DNA of 54,857 nt, taken from NCBI GenBank assembly GCA_944391435.1, contig CALXTP010000081.1, positions 1 to 54,857 on the forward strand, read 5' to 3'. The translations under genes were made by a program, and so were the position numbers. The DNA is from an uncultured Alphaproteobacteria bacterium (GTDB taxonomy: Bacteria > Pseudomonadota > Alphaproteobacteria > RF32 > CAG-239). Numbering within the stretch: position 1 is the stretch's first letter; each line of letters begins with the position of its first letter. This document shows, in pieces, positions 25,707 to 35,101 of this stretch. The notes under the pieces are model-generated. The model did no database searches, was not told the origin of the DNA, and was given only the letters and a program-made list of their open reading frames with translations.

Positions 25707-26501
25707 ATGGTAACAATTTCTCAAGAAGAACTGTACCGCTTAGTAACACAGGAAAAAGGTTTTTGCAAAAGCATTTTCAAAAGCAGGTATGGCGGCTATA
25801 AAGTGTATATGCAGAGCACCTGCCGCAAAAGCCTTATCAACATTTTGGCATTTGACCCGCCGATAATGCACAAAGGGGGGATTTTGTTTGCCGACGAGTT
25901 GGATTTGTGCCCGATACTCGTGGCCGAGCCATGCAACGGCAAAAGCCGGTTTATAGATATCGGTTCTTATGTCATAAGCCTGCAAAGCCCCAAAGACAAT
26001 GAAAACAGCGTGGATTTTGCCACACTGCGCCTTTATGACAAAAGTGACGGTTCGGTTTGGAATGCATCAAAAGAGGTGGCGGATTTGGGCAGTGTCTATG
26101 CCGGCCGGCTGCTGGTTTTGGAAGATCGGCTGTTTGTTGTTTGCAACAAGGGCTGCCCGACGTTTTTTGCCGTTATCGGCAAGGCATTGAAAAAAATCGC
26201 CCCGGTTATGGCTGAGCAGATAATGCGCAACTTTGTGCTGGATTGGTATTTGCAAGATGCTTTGCTTAAAGCTTTTCCCGAAGCCGGCTGGCAGGATGAA
26301 AACGGGATTTTAATAAATCCCGCAACCGGCAACGTTCCAGGAATGCTGCAGATATTGGCGATAAAAGGGCGGCACAAAGCCCGTCCCGAGCAGATGAAGC
26401 TGGATTTTGTCAAGCTGGGGCGGATATTGGCGCGTAATGAAAAAAAGGACACCCCGACGGTAAAGTACATCGGGGCAGGGCATTTACTGTTTCCTCTTTA
26501 A
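25707..26501 (+). CDS. Protein of unknown function
   Basis: 264 residues, soluble, no signal peptide. It contains alternating strands and helices with scattered Cys (GFCKS, STCRKS, DLCPI, VAEPCNG, NKGCPTFF). No family recognised. It has a strong promoter, the AT-rich leader element, no Shine-Dalgarno, and shares a bidirectional terminator with the next gene. Together with the genes at 3934, 10067 and 50776 it forms a set of orphan proteins with the same expression signals. Confidence 0.6.
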   Translation: MVTISQEELYRLVTQEKGFCKSIFKSRYGGYKVYMQSTCRKSLINILAFDPPIMHKGGILFADELDLCPILVAEPCNGKSRFIDIGSYVISLQSPKDNENSVDFATLRLYDKSDGSVWNASKEVADLGSVYAGRLLVLEDRLFVVCNKGCPTFFAVIGKALKKIAPVMAEQIMRNFVLDWYLQDALLKAFPEAGWQDENGILINPATGNVPGMLQILAIKGRHKARPEQMKLDFVKLGRILARNEKKDTPTVKYIGAGHLLFPL

Positions 26502-26523
26502 AAACAAAAGCGGTAAAGTTAAA

Positions 26524-26549
26524 AAGGCGGCCTTCGGGCTGCCTTTTGT
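26524..26549. terminator. Bidirectional terminator with UUCG loop
   Basis: Stem AAGGCGGCC/GGCTGCCTT around TTCG, with A run before and T run after; serves the convergent genes. Confidence 0.8.
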
Positions 26550-26561
26550 TTTATTTGCTTT

Positions 26562-29096
26562 TTAAGCGCTGTTGCCGTTACGGTTGCGCTGTGCCAGCAA
26601 AAGGCGCACTTTGTTTTTAAGAGCCGAAAGTGACGTCTGTTTTTTACCGCGCCCTTTCGGGGCAGAAGAGATTCCTCGGATGGGCGCCGGCTTTGCCCGG
26701 GAATAAGAAACAGGGCTGTTGTCGGCAGCAGAGGGGGCGGCATAAACCTGTGCCGCGTTTCGCTCAGCCTTTCTGCCCGGCAAGGCTGGGGCTCGCTGTA
26801 TTTTTTCTGTTCCGGTATTTTGTTGGCCGATAAGTTCTGCCCTGCTTAAGGTTTGCGCGCCGGCACCATTGGCTTTGCTCCTGCCGGGCATGGCCTTTGA
26901 AGCTTGCATATCGGCATTTTGCGCTGTCATCGGGCGGCTGCGCGTTGCCGCGTTGCCGGGCATGTTTCGTCCAAAAGTCAAACCGGCAACCAAAACGCGC
27001 TGTTGCGGCAGAGGCAGCGGCGACTTCTGCAAAAAGGCGACAAATTCTTTTATTTTGATTTTAAATTTATTATGTCCGTTTTCGCGTTCCACCGCCAAAA
27101 CAGGCTTTCCGTCCGGCGCATAAAGCTTTTGCCGCAGCAGGGGGGCTTTGCCTGGATGCGCTTCCTTTGTTGAAGGGGCAGGCGCAGCGCCGGTTTGAAA
27201 CGTTTGCTCCGGCAAAATTGCCGCCTGCGGCGTTAGGGACTGGGCATCAAGCTTGATTTTGGCCTGTGCCGCAGCGGGGACATCCTGTTTCTGCTGCGAA
27301 TTGACTGGACGTGCAGCCGCAAAGGCCGCTTTAGGTAAAGAAAGATTTGCCGACAGGGGGCGGTCAAATCCTTCCGCAGGCAGGGCATCGGCAAAATGCA
27401 TGCTTTTTCCGTCTGCTGCCTGTTTGCCCGTAACCGGGTGTGTCGCCGGTATCAGCGCTGACTGCGCCGCATATTTAAGCTGTCCCGAGGCATAAAATCG
27501 CTCAATTTTAAGCGTCCGCCCGTTATTTTCCCGCCGCTCGCGCAGTGTGCCGTTATTATCATATGCCGCCGTTGCCAACAAATTGCCGTTTTGATATAGG
27601 AGAAACTGCTTTTCCGCGGCAAAAGGGCGTTCGGCGCCGGTCGGAATCATGCCGCTCAGCGGCTTTCCTCCTTCCATCGTGCATATGGTTTTTGTCGTTC
27701 CGTTTTCCAGGCTGATATCCATCTGCCGCAACATTCCGTCCTGATAGCGGTAAATTACGCGTTCACCGTTAAAAAACAACACCCTGCCGCCGTCAACCGG
27801 GCGCCCGCGGCGAAAAGTGCAGCGGCTGATTTCCTTGCCTTTATTGTCAAAATAGATGAAAGCGCCGTCTTCCCGCCCGCGCAGCAGCTGTCCCGTTTCA
27901 TAGCTGCCGTCATAGTTGACTGTTTTGACCTTGGCTTTGCCGTCGGCATCTGGGCGGCTGATATAATCTATTGCCCCGTGCGGATAAATTTTGATTTCCT
28001 CATCTTTTCCGGCCATATGCACAGCCGCGCAAAAAGGGACTTTCATATAAGGATAAATTTTTTGCCCGATGGCCAGCGGCAGGATTTTCAGCGGCTGTTC
28101 CCTTTGCGCATACGGGCGCCGCTCGCGTTCTTCGGCCAGCCTGTTGCCGGCAAAATTCGGCAATTCAACCGTCTGTTTTGAAAAGCGCTTCAGTTTGCTT
28201 TTTTGCGTTATCCAGGCTTCATAGTTCGGCGCGCCCGGCGTCTGTTCCAAATAAACCGTATCCTCGGCAGCACCTTTTTCAAACAGCTTAATGTCGCGCA
28301 CGTCGCGGTAATTGTACAATTCGGAAAAATCAATGCCGCCGATGCGGTTCATCTTTTTGATATCTTCGGTAAAATTTTTGTTGTAAGCCGGCGACGAAAA
28401 CTCTTTGCGCCCCGATTTTTCGGTCATGGCATTGTGCCGTTTGGCATAAACGGGAGCCAGGTTGGCGTTCCAATAGCCGGAAACCGTTTTGGCGATAAAT
28501 TCCATCTCAAAATCAAAATCTTTTTTATCCTGAGACAGGGGATTGACGATTCCGCTATCCACGGCCAAAAGGTACATTCTAATTTTGGGATCTTCCATAT
28601 CATGGAGCTGGCTGCGCTGTTCCGGCGAGGCGTGGATATAGTCGTCGCGAAAAGTCAGCAGCTGCACCAGGCTGGCGGTAATTTCAAAATTATCGCGCCC
28701 ATTGCGGTATTGTGAAGCCGACATCGGCTTTTCCAGCACGTCGTTCATCATGCAGATGCGGTGCCAGAGTTCATGCGCCACGATATGCCGGCTGGCCATA
28801 TAGCTCTGATATTCGTCGCTGTCCTGGTCAAGATAAGCCAGCAGCTGGATAACGTTGACGTCTGTCAGGAGGTCGCCGTTGCTTGGGCGCACATCAACCG
28901 AATCCACCATAAAATCCACGTTGACCGTCGGCTTGTCGGGTGCAATGCTCATAAGAAAATTTTTCTGATACGCTTCTTTGCTTTCCACGGGAACGGCTTT
29001 TCCGTCGGCAGTCTGTGCCAGAAGCTGCGCCGAGCTGCCGCCGAACATCGTCGTGATGGAAATCAGAAAGCCGTATTTTAATTGTCCAATTTTCAT
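26562..29096 (-). CDS. Secreted HExxH protein with MORN/YwqK-like repeats
   Basis: 844 residues. An N-terminal Sec-like signal (about 1-28) is followed by a region with HELWH (His108, Glu109, His112) and Glu138 in NFEITASL as a possible third zinc ligand, a gluzincin-like arrangement. Residues about 370-560 contain successive short beta hairpins of the type Y(x)NG.L/DGxxxxY seen in YwqK/MORN-like proteins. The last 250 residues are low-complexity, Ala/Pro/Gln/Lys-rich and basic. The ATG at 29096 begins the signal; a promoter stands 100 nt upstream. Probably a periplasmic or secreted metallopeptidase; substrate unknown. Confidence 0.65.
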   Translation of the reverse strand: MKIGQLKYGFLISITTMFGGSSAQLLAQTADGKAVPVESKEAYQKNFLMSIAPDKPTVNVDFMVDSVDVRPSNGDLLTDVNVIQLLAYLDQDSDEYQSYMASRHIVAHELWHRICMMNDVLEKPMSASQYRNGRDNFEITASLVQLLTFRDDYIHASPEQRSQLHDMEDPKIRMYLLAVDSGIVNPLSQDKKDFDFEMEFIAKTVSGYWNANLAPVYAKRHNAMTEKSGRKEFSSPAYNKNFTEDIKKMNRIGGIDFSELYNYRDVRDIKLFEKGAAEDTVYLEQTPGAPNYEAWITQKSKLKRFSKQTVELPNFAGNRLAEERERRPYAQREQPLKILPLAIGQKIYPYMKVPFCAAVHMAGKDEEIKIYPHGAIDYISRPDADGKAKVKTVNYDGSYETGQLLRGREDGAFIYFDNKGKEISRCTFRRGRPVDGGRVLFFNGERVIYRYQDGMLRQMDISLENGTTKTICTMEGGKPLSGMIPTGAERPFAAEKQFLLYQNGNLLATAAYDNNGTLRERRENNGRTLKIERFYASGQLKYAAQSALIPATHPVTGKQAADGKSMHFADALPAEGFDRPLSANLSLPKAAFAAARPVNSQQKQDVPAAAQAKIKLDAQSLTPQAAILPEQTFQTGAAPAPSTKEAHPGKAPLLRQKLYAPDGKPVLAVERENGHNKFKIKIKEFVAFLQKSPLPLPQQRVLVAGLTFGRNMPGNAATRSRPMTAQNADMQASKAMPGRSKANGAGAQTLSRAELIGQQNTGTEKIQRAPALPGRKAERNAAQVYAAPSAADNSPVSYSRAKPAPIRGISSAPKGRGKKQTSLSALKNKVRLLLAQRNRNGNSA

Positions 29097-29196
29097 TGTT
29101 ATCCGCACTCCGTGCCAAATGTGTACCCGGGCCGGGAACATTGGCGCCCGTTGGCCTGTTTTTTATCCGATTCTGCCGCAAAGCATATTTTCTCAT

Positions 29197-29225
29197 AACT
29201 TAACACAAAAAAATGTTTTCGTCAA
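29197..29225 (-). promoter_or_regulatory. Promoter TTGACG-17-TAAGTT
   Basis: Minus-strand boxes with 17-bp spacer, giving a leader of about 95 nt for the HExxH protein gene. Confidence 0.55.
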
Positions 29226-29309
29226 CGCTTTTCCAGGCCAAAATCGTAGATTTTACGCCTGATTGCCGCATATCCGGCCATTTTTTTTGCCCTGCTTGCC
29301 GTCCGGCAT

Positions 29310-29342
29310 AAAAAAACAGGCCGCTTGCGGGAAACAGCCTGT
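29310..29342 (-). terminator. Terminator of htpG
   Basis: On the minus strand, ACAGGC...GCCTGT with inner pairing, followed by seven T. Confidence 0.7.
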
Positions 29343-29383
29343 CGTCCGGATAAAACCGGAATTTTTGGTGCCAAATCGGAGCG

Positions 29384-31222
29384 TTAAATGGCTTTCAGGA
29401 TAAATTCGCTGAGTTTTTCATTAAACAGGCTCGGATTGGAAACCGCTTCGCCTTCGGCAATTTTTGCCTGTTCCAAAATCAGCCCTGCCGCATCTTTAAC
29501 TTCGCTTTCGCGCTCTTTGTTGCCGATAAGCGCCGCCAGCTTGATAATCAGCGGGTGGTACGGATTGATAAGCAAAATCCGTGTGCTGTCAAAGTTGGTC
29601 TTTTGCTGATGGTTGCGCATCAGGCGCTCCAGATGGATGCTCATCTGCCCTTCTTCCACCGTCAGCGAAGCCGGGCTCTTGGTCAGCTTTTCGGTCGTTT
29701 CCACCTTGCCGACTTCGCCTTTGAACCATTCGGCCATTTTGCCGCACAGCTCTTCCAGGCCTTTTTCATCGGCTTTTTCGCCGTCGCGTTTAATGTCCAT
29801 TTTCATATCGGCCTGCGAAATATGTTTCAGCTCTTTGCCTTTGTATGAGGTAAGCGTCTGCGTCCAAAATTCGTCAATCGGGTCTGTCAGGAGCAAAACT
29901 TCAACATCTTTCTCGCGAAAAGCTTCCAAAAGCGGGTTGCAGGCCAGCGTTTTGGCGTCATCGCCGGTAATGTAATAGATAGCCTTCTGGTCTTTGCCCA
30001 TACGCTCAATATAAGCATCAAGCGAAGTCAGCTTGCCATCGCTTTTGGTGGTGTAAAAGCGCGATAGCGATGCCACTTCTTCGCGGTTGGTGAAGTCTTC
30101 GTAAATCCCTTCTTTGAAGGCAATGCCGAATGCATTCCAGAATTTGGCATAATCTTCTTCGTTTTCTGCCCGCTTTTTCAATTCTTTGAACAGGCGGGAA
30201 ACGGTCCCCTGGCGGATTTTGGCAATCAGCGCGCTTTGCTGCAGCATTTCGCGCGAGATGTTGAGCGGCAAATCGGCGCTGTCAATAACGCCACGCACAA
30301 ACCTGAGATACATAGGCATCAGCCCTTCCACTTTGTCGGAAATAAAGACTTTGTTGACATAAAGTTTTATGCCGCCGAGCCTGTCGGGCTGGAACAGGTC
30401 ATAAGGCGCCTTTGACGGAACAAACAACAGCCCGGTATATTCAATGCTGCCCTCGGCTTTAAAATGCAGCGTCATCCACGGTTCGTCAAAATTTTTTGTA
30501 ACGTGCTGATAAAAGTCTTTATATTGCTTTTCGGTAATATCGGCCTTGTTGCGCGTCCACAGCGCCGAACCGGTATTGACGGTTTCTTCGCCGGCTTCGC
30601 CGAGATTAAGCACGATAGGGTAGTCAATATGTTCCGAATAAGTGTGGATGATGTTTCTGAGGTAAATCGTATCCGTATAGTCTTTGGCATCGTCTTTCAG
30701 ATACAGTTTGATATCGGTGCCGTTACCTTCGCGCACCGCCTCGGAAATTTCATAGCCGTCCACGCCGTTGGAAGACCATATATAGGCCTTGTCGCTGTCC
30801 ACACGTTTGGTCAGGATGTCCACTTTGGCAGCCACCATAAACGCCGAATAAAAGCCGACGCCGAATTTGCCGATAAGGTCAACCACCGACGCATTGTCCT
30901 TGGTGTTTTGCAAAAACTCCGCCGTGCCGGATTTTGCAATCGTGCCGATATTGTTAATCAGGTCGTCGCGGTTCATGCCGATGCCGTTATCGGAAATTGT
31001 CAGCGTATTGTGATCTTTGTCCGGCGTAATCGTAATTTTGTAAGGCGCATCGCTTTTGGCCAGATCCGGGTTGGTCAGCCGCCAGTATTTGAGCTTGTCC
31101 AGGGCATCGGAAGCGTTGGAGATAAGCTCGCGCAAAAAGATATATTTCTCCGAATAAAGGGAGTTGATAACGATATCCAAAAGTTTGTTGACTTCGGTTT
31201 TAAACTCTATTTTTTCAGCCAT
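29384..31222 (-). CDS. htpG: Chaperone HtpG (Hsp90 family)
   Basis: 612 residues. GHKL ATPase motifs are intact: ELISNASDALDKL with the catalytic Glu, DNGIGM, GTIAKSGT and GKFGVGFYSAF. The middle and C-terminal dimerisation domains follow in normal order. HtpG is an ATP-dependent cytoplasmic chaperone of stress response. GGGAG precedes the ATG. No unusual features; I could not identify a convincing sigma-32 promoter in the short upstream gap. Confidence 0.97.
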   Translation of the reverse strand: MAEKIEFKTEVNKLLDIVINSLYSEKYIFLRELISNASDALDKLKYWRLTNPDLAKSDAPYKITITPDKDHNTLTISDNGIGMNRDDLINNIGTIAKSGTAEFLQNTKDNASVVDLIGKFGVGFYSAFMVAAKVDILTKRVDSDKAYIWSSNGVDGYEISEAVREGNGTDIKLYLKDDAKDYTDTIYLRNIIHTYSEHIDYPIVLNLGEAGEETVNTGSALWTRNKADITEKQYKDFYQHVTKNFDEPWMTLHFKAEGSIEYTGLLFVPSKAPYDLFQPDRLGGIKLYVNKVFISDKVEGLMPMYLRFVRGVIDSADLPLNISREMLQQSALIAKIRQGTVSRLFKELKKRAENEEDYAKFWNAFGIAFKEGIYEDFTNREEVASLSRFYTTKSDGKLTSLDAYIERMGKDQKAIYYITGDDAKTLACNPLLEAFREKDVEVLLLTDPIDEFWTQTLTSYKGKELKHISQADMKMDIKRDGEKADEKGLEELCGKMAEWFKGEVGKVETTEKLTKSPASLTVEEGQMSIHLERLMRNHQQKTNFDSTRILLINPYHPLIIKLAALIGNKERESEVKDAAGLILEQAKIAEGEAVSNPSLFNEKLSEFILKAI

Positions 31223-31363
31223 TTCAAAAATCTCCCGCTAAAAACTGACTCAAAATCTTAAAATTTTGAATTACAGGCATCATTGTTTACAAACTATATA
31301 GGAAGCGCCCGCCGTGTTCGCAAGCCCCGGTCGTTTTTTTTGCTCCGGGTCCTTTTTTTCGGC

Positions 31364-31392
31364 AAAAAAAGACGCCCCGCGGCGGGAGCGTC
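31364..31392 (-). terminator. Terminator of the ankyrin gene
   Basis: On the minus strand, stem GACGCTCC/GGGGCGTC followed by seven T. Confidence 0.75.
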
Positions 31393-31418
31393 CTTGCAAA
31401 GTCCCGGAACCAGGCAGG

Positions 31419-32060
31419 CTATTTGTAAAATGTATCCCAGCCCAGCCCGTCATAGCCTTCTTCATCTTCAACGTCAAGATCAAACGTTTCGGCAGCATCA
31501 TTGCTTTTCTCCGGCGCGGTTTTTCCACCGGATTTTTCTAAGAATTCGGCAATTTCCTTACGGCGGTATTGGTTGGCCAAATCCAGCGCCGTTTTGCCTT
31601 CGGCGTTTCTGAAATTAACATTGGCTCCGCGGGAAACAAGCAGCTCCACCGTAAAGCGGTTGCCGTTTTTGACCGCCATCATTAGCGCCGTCATGCCGTC
31701 AAGATCGGGCATATTGATTTGCGCCCCGGCATCAAGCAGCATGGTAATAATGTCGTTATGCCCGTTGAGTGCGGCGCGGTGCAGGGCTGTTCCGCCGAGG
31801 TAGTAGCGTTTGTTGACATTGGCGCCGTTATCAATCAAAAAGCCGGCAAATCTGATTTTCCCGGCGGCAGCGGCCATCATCAGCGGCGTATAACCGTCCA
31901 TGTCTTGTTCATCAATATCAAACCCGAGTGCCATCATATCCGAAAAAGCGGCAGTATCTTCTCTGTTGACCATGTCATAAACGTCGTTTGCCGCAAAGAC
32001 AGCCGGCGCCGTGCCTGCCAAAAATACGCAGATGGCAGCCCAAATCTTCAATTTCATCAT
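31419..32060 (-). CDS. Exported ankyrin-repeat protein
   Basis: 213 residues. Signal peptide (about 1-24, ending AVFA), then four ankyrin repeats (about 50-175) with TPLMMAA, TALHRAA, TALMMAV and TALDLA helices and typical GANVN/GAQIN turns, and an acidic tail. Ankyrin repeats mediate protein contacts; export places it in the periplasm or outside. GGGAGG is 2 nt before the first ATG and 5 nt before an adjacent second ATG, so 32057 may be the true start. Divergent from the HEPN-motif gene. Confidence 0.85.
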   Translation of the reverse strand: MMKLKIWAAICVFLAGTAPAVFAANDVYDMVNREDTAAFSDMMALGFDIDEQDMDGYTPLMMAAAAGKIRFAGFLIDNGANVNKRYYLGGTALHRAALNGHNDIITMLLDAGAQINMPDLDGMTALMMAVKNGNRFTVELLVSRGANVNFRNAEGKTALDLANQYRRKEIAEFLEKSGGKTAPEKSNDAAETFDLDVEDEEGYDGLGWDTFYK

Positions 32061-32226
32061 AACCTCCCTGTAAAGCCCATACAAATTTCTTCTTCTATAG
32101 CAGCTTAAAGTAAAAAAACAATTAAATTTCTTTAATAATGCCGCTGCGGCAGAAAAGAGCTTATGTTTTCGCCGCGTCTTTTTTTTGAAAAGATGCAAAA
32201 TAATCGCTTTTCCTGCACAAACATTG

Positions 32227-32255
32227 TTGACAAAATGATAATTTTCGGCAATAAT
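32227..32255 (+). promoter_or_regulatory. Promoter TTGACA-17-AATAAT
   Basis: Perfect -35 box, acceptable -10, 17-bp spacer. The leader of about 140 nt before the downstream ATG is GC-rich in its middle. Otherwise the divergent gap 32061-32404 shows nothing else I can support. Confidence 0.6.
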
Positions 32256-32404
32256 TGATAAGATTCGCAAAAAAGGCGCTGCCTCCGCCGCACAAACGGG
32301 CAGGGCGCGCGTCGCTTTTTGAAAACAAAAAGGCCGCATTCTGCCGCCCGGCAGGTGCAAAAAACAAGGAAGATAAAGACAAAAACGAAAAGAGCAAACA
32401 AAAA

Positions 32405-34825
32405 ATGGTGGAAAAACTGGACTTAGCATCTTTATATGCCTCCGCGCTGCCGCCGCGTGCGCGTGAAGAGTTGCTGGCGCAATATTGCGACTATATTTCC
32501 CTTGCGCGCAATCTGGAAAACGTCGTTCGCCGTTATCGCCCCGCCCGTCTGGCTTCGCACGAGGTAAACGCGCTTTATGACCGCAAGGAGGGGATTCCGT
32601 GGCAGGTGAAAGATATGACGCCGGAAGAAAAGGCGGCTTATGATTCGTTTTTGGCCAACGAGCCGCCGGTCGCGGGCACGCATTATTGTTTTGTCAGCCT
32701 GAACTGCACGTCGCCGCGGTTTAAAAACGACGGCCTGGGGATATATTCCATTCCCGAAAGTTTTACAACCTACAATTCCAGCCATTCTCTGCCGACACGG
32801 GTGGAAAGGACAGTTGCCGCTTACCGCAAGGGCGAAAAGCTGGAAGACGCGCATTTTCTCGTTGCCGGGCGCTGGAAGCTGGTTTTTTCCCTGAACAGCG
32901 GCGGCAAAACGCTGGAAGAGGCATTTGCGGAAGAAAAACTGCAAAAAGGCTTTGACGCGATAATAGATATTTTGACGCTGTTGCCGGAGGGGATGTCCGG
33001 CCGTGAAGAAAAAGAAATCGGCGATGCCCAGACGGAAGCGCTGGCCTCTGCCGTTACCGCGCCGTTTGAAAATGTTATTTTGGGCGTGTTGGCGGCCTTG
33101 TCCGAAGAAAGCACTTCCGTTTTGAAAAAAATGCTTTCCCGCCGCGCCGGCAGCAATTTTGCCGCCCAGGCTGAGAGCGAAGGGCTGATCCGTTCGGCTT
33201 CCGGCCTGCAGGACTGCCTGAACATCCGCCACCTGATGCACCACCAGTGGGACACGCTGGACGGCCTCGGGCGTTTTAACGAAAAAGAAACCGTCAAAAA
33301 CGATTCGCTCCGCCGCCGCTATATGGATTCGTATTGCCGCATCTGCGACAGACCGATGATGGGGCGGATGGAGGCATACATAGACGCCGCGCGCGAGTTT
33401 ACGCCGTTGGTAACGGCCCTTAATCCGAATTTCTTTATTCGCGGCGAAAACGAAAGCAACAGCAAGTTTGTCGCCCGCCTGAAAGAATATGCGCGCGCTT
33501 TTCCGGATAAGCCGCTGCTGGTAGAAACCAATTATCCCTCGGGTTCCGACAAAAAAGACGCTTTGATAAAAAATGTATCCAAACTTTTCCCCTCAGCCAG
33601 AGTGATAGACCGTTCCGATATGGATATGGAAAAATTTTTGGAGCGCATAACGGCCTTTCTGTACCGCCGCAACTATTTGGAGGTGCACCAGCAGGTAGAG
33701 TACAAAATGAGCCAATTCTGCCTCTTTTCGGGGCAAAATATCCAGCCCGGCGCCACGCTGCCGTACCTGCAGCGCCGCAAAATCCTGTCGCCGGAGGAAG
33801 CGGTGCGCTGGGGCGAATACCGCCAGTTGCGCAATGACCTGAGCCATAAATATCTGGATGACGGGCTGTTGGCGCGCCTGCAGGAAAAATTTCCCGAATT
33901 TGTACGGCTGGCGCTGGATTTTGATGACAAGCTGGAACGCATATATCCGCAAGTCAGCCTTTTGCACGACAATATATATCTTGCCGTCCACCCGGACGGG
34001 CGCATCGTCAAGCTGGATTACGCCAACCGCCGGATTTTGGGTGTTGCCTTTGTCCGAAAAGGCGAAGACGGCAAATGGGATGCTGCCGAAATTGAAAAAA
34101 TAATACTCTCCGGCGGCACATTGCCGAAAAAGGAGGCTCCGGCTCAAAGCCATCCCGAAAAAAGCGTGCCGGCATCAGCCGGACCTTCCGCCAAAAAGCC
34201 TTTTCCGAAAAAAGGCGCGGCCCCGGCGCATAAAACGAAGCGCAAAGGAGGCTCTTCCGGCTGTACGTATATTGAAGAATATCAAAACGGCGCCAGCGTG
34301 GCGCTTGTCGGCACCGATGTCGTCTCCTGCCGCCTGCCGAACGGGGTTCTTGTCAACATGCGCAGCCGCACCATGTCATATCCGGACGGTTCCCGGCTTC
34401 ATTTCAAACCGGGTGAACACTATGCCTTGTCCGTCAAAGGTGGCGTCAAGCTGATAACCGACCGCGATTTCAAGGTCTTTAACTATATCCTCAACGGCAA
34501 ATCGGTCAGCATCGCCAAAAATGAGAGCGCCAAGTTTCCGAACAGCCACGGCTTTGCTCTGGATAAAAACGGTTTTTTGAGCGATGAGGAGTTTCTCGCC
34601 CCCGGCGGCAAGCTGGTCAAAATCTCTTATAAAAGCGGCGGCGGCAACGCCGAGCTGCGTTTTTCCGACGGCACCGTTTGCCGCATCACGCCCGAAAAAA
34701 CCGTGCTGAGCCATCGCGGCATAGAGCTTTCATACGCCACTCGCAAAGCTTTTATAGAAAGTTACGGCGGACAGACGGAATTGGCATTGCAAAAGCTGAA
34801 AACCCGCCGTGACGACGGGCGCTGA
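32405..34825 (+). CDS. Large protein with two HEPN-like RxxxxH motifs
   Basis: 806 residues, no signal peptide. Two segments carry the HEPN ribonuclease signature RX4H in helical context: IRHLMHH (Arg275-His280) and LRNDLSHKY (Arg476-His481), the latter with the Asn after Arg that is typical of HEPN toxins. A basic Pro/Ala/Lys-rich linker (about 574-618) leads to a beta-rich C-terminal domain (about 620-790) of short strand repeats. HEPN proteins are commonly RNA-cleaving toxins or phage-defence nucleases; that role here is inference. The Shine-Dalgarno is weak; the upstream TTG frame lies at the promoter and was rejected. No antitoxin gene is evident next to it. Confidence 0.6.
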   Translation: MVEKLDLASLYASALPPRAREELLAQYCDYISLARNLENVVRRYRPARLASHEVNALYDRKEGIPWQVKDMTPEEKAAYDSFLANEPPVAGTHYCFVSLNCTSPRFKNDGLGIYSIPESFTTYNSSHSLPTRVERTVAAYRKGEKLEDAHFLVAGRWKLVFSLNSGGKTLEEAFAEEKLQKGFDAIIDILTLLPEGMSGREEKEIGDAQTEALASAVTAPFENVILGVLAALSEESTSVLKKMLSRRAGSNFAAQAESEGLIRSASGLQDCLNIRHLMHHQWDTLDGLGRFNEKETVKNDSLRRRYMDSYCRICDRPMMGRMEAYIDAAREFTPLVTALNPNFFIRGENESNSKFVARLKEYARAFPDKPLLVETNYPSGSDKKDALIKNVSKLFPSARVIDRSDMDMEKFLERITAFLYRRNYLEVHQQVEYKMSQFCLFSGQNIQPGATLPYLQRRKILSPEEAVRWGEYRQLRNDLSHKYLDDGLLARLQEKFPEFVRLALDFDDKLERIYPQVSLLHDNIYLAVHPDGRIVKLDYANRRILGVAFVRKGEDGKWDAAEIEKIILSGGTLPKKEAPAQSHPEKSVPASAGPSAKKPFPKKGAAPAHKTKRKGGSSGCTYIEEYQNGASVALVGTDVVSCRLPNGVLVNMRSRTMSYPDGSRLHFKPGEHYALSVKGGVKLITDRDFKVFNYILNGKSVSIAKNESAKFPNSHGFALDKNGFLSDEEFLAPGGKLVKISYKSGGGNAELRFSDGTVCRITPEKTVLSHRGIELSYATRKAFIESYGGQTELALQKLKTRRDDGR

Positions 34826-34920
34826 GCCCCGGCTTTTTCTTAAAGCGGAGAATGTTTTGCCCGTCTTGTACCGAAACAGGCGCTGCCGGCGGAAAATTTG
34901 CAAAACGCCCGCCGAAACTA

Positions 34921-34949
34921 TTGACTTTTATGTCATATCCTGTTAAAAA
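34921..34949 (+). promoter_or_regulatory. Possible promoter TTGACT-17-TAAAAA
   Basis: Acceptable boxes upstream of the tail-fibre-like gene; the transcript would meet the hairpin at 35022 before the gene. Confidence 0.4.
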
Positions 34950-35021
34950 GAAAACCAGAATGGCGCATTGTCCGCCGTCCGGGCGCAAGGTCCGGGCAGG
35001 GCAAGCCGTTCTTTTTTTTAT

Positions 35022-35051
35022 GGCCGCCGGCAAAACCGCGGCCGTTTTTTT
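35022..35051 (+). terminator. Terminator or attenuator
   Basis: GGCCGC/GCGGCC stem followed by seven T. It could end the HEPN-motif gene transcript or act as leader attenuator for the next gene. Confidence 0.6.
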
Positions 35052-35101
35052 ATTTAAATACAATCATTTTTTCAGGCATTTTAATCAAAAGGAGAAAGAA
35101 T

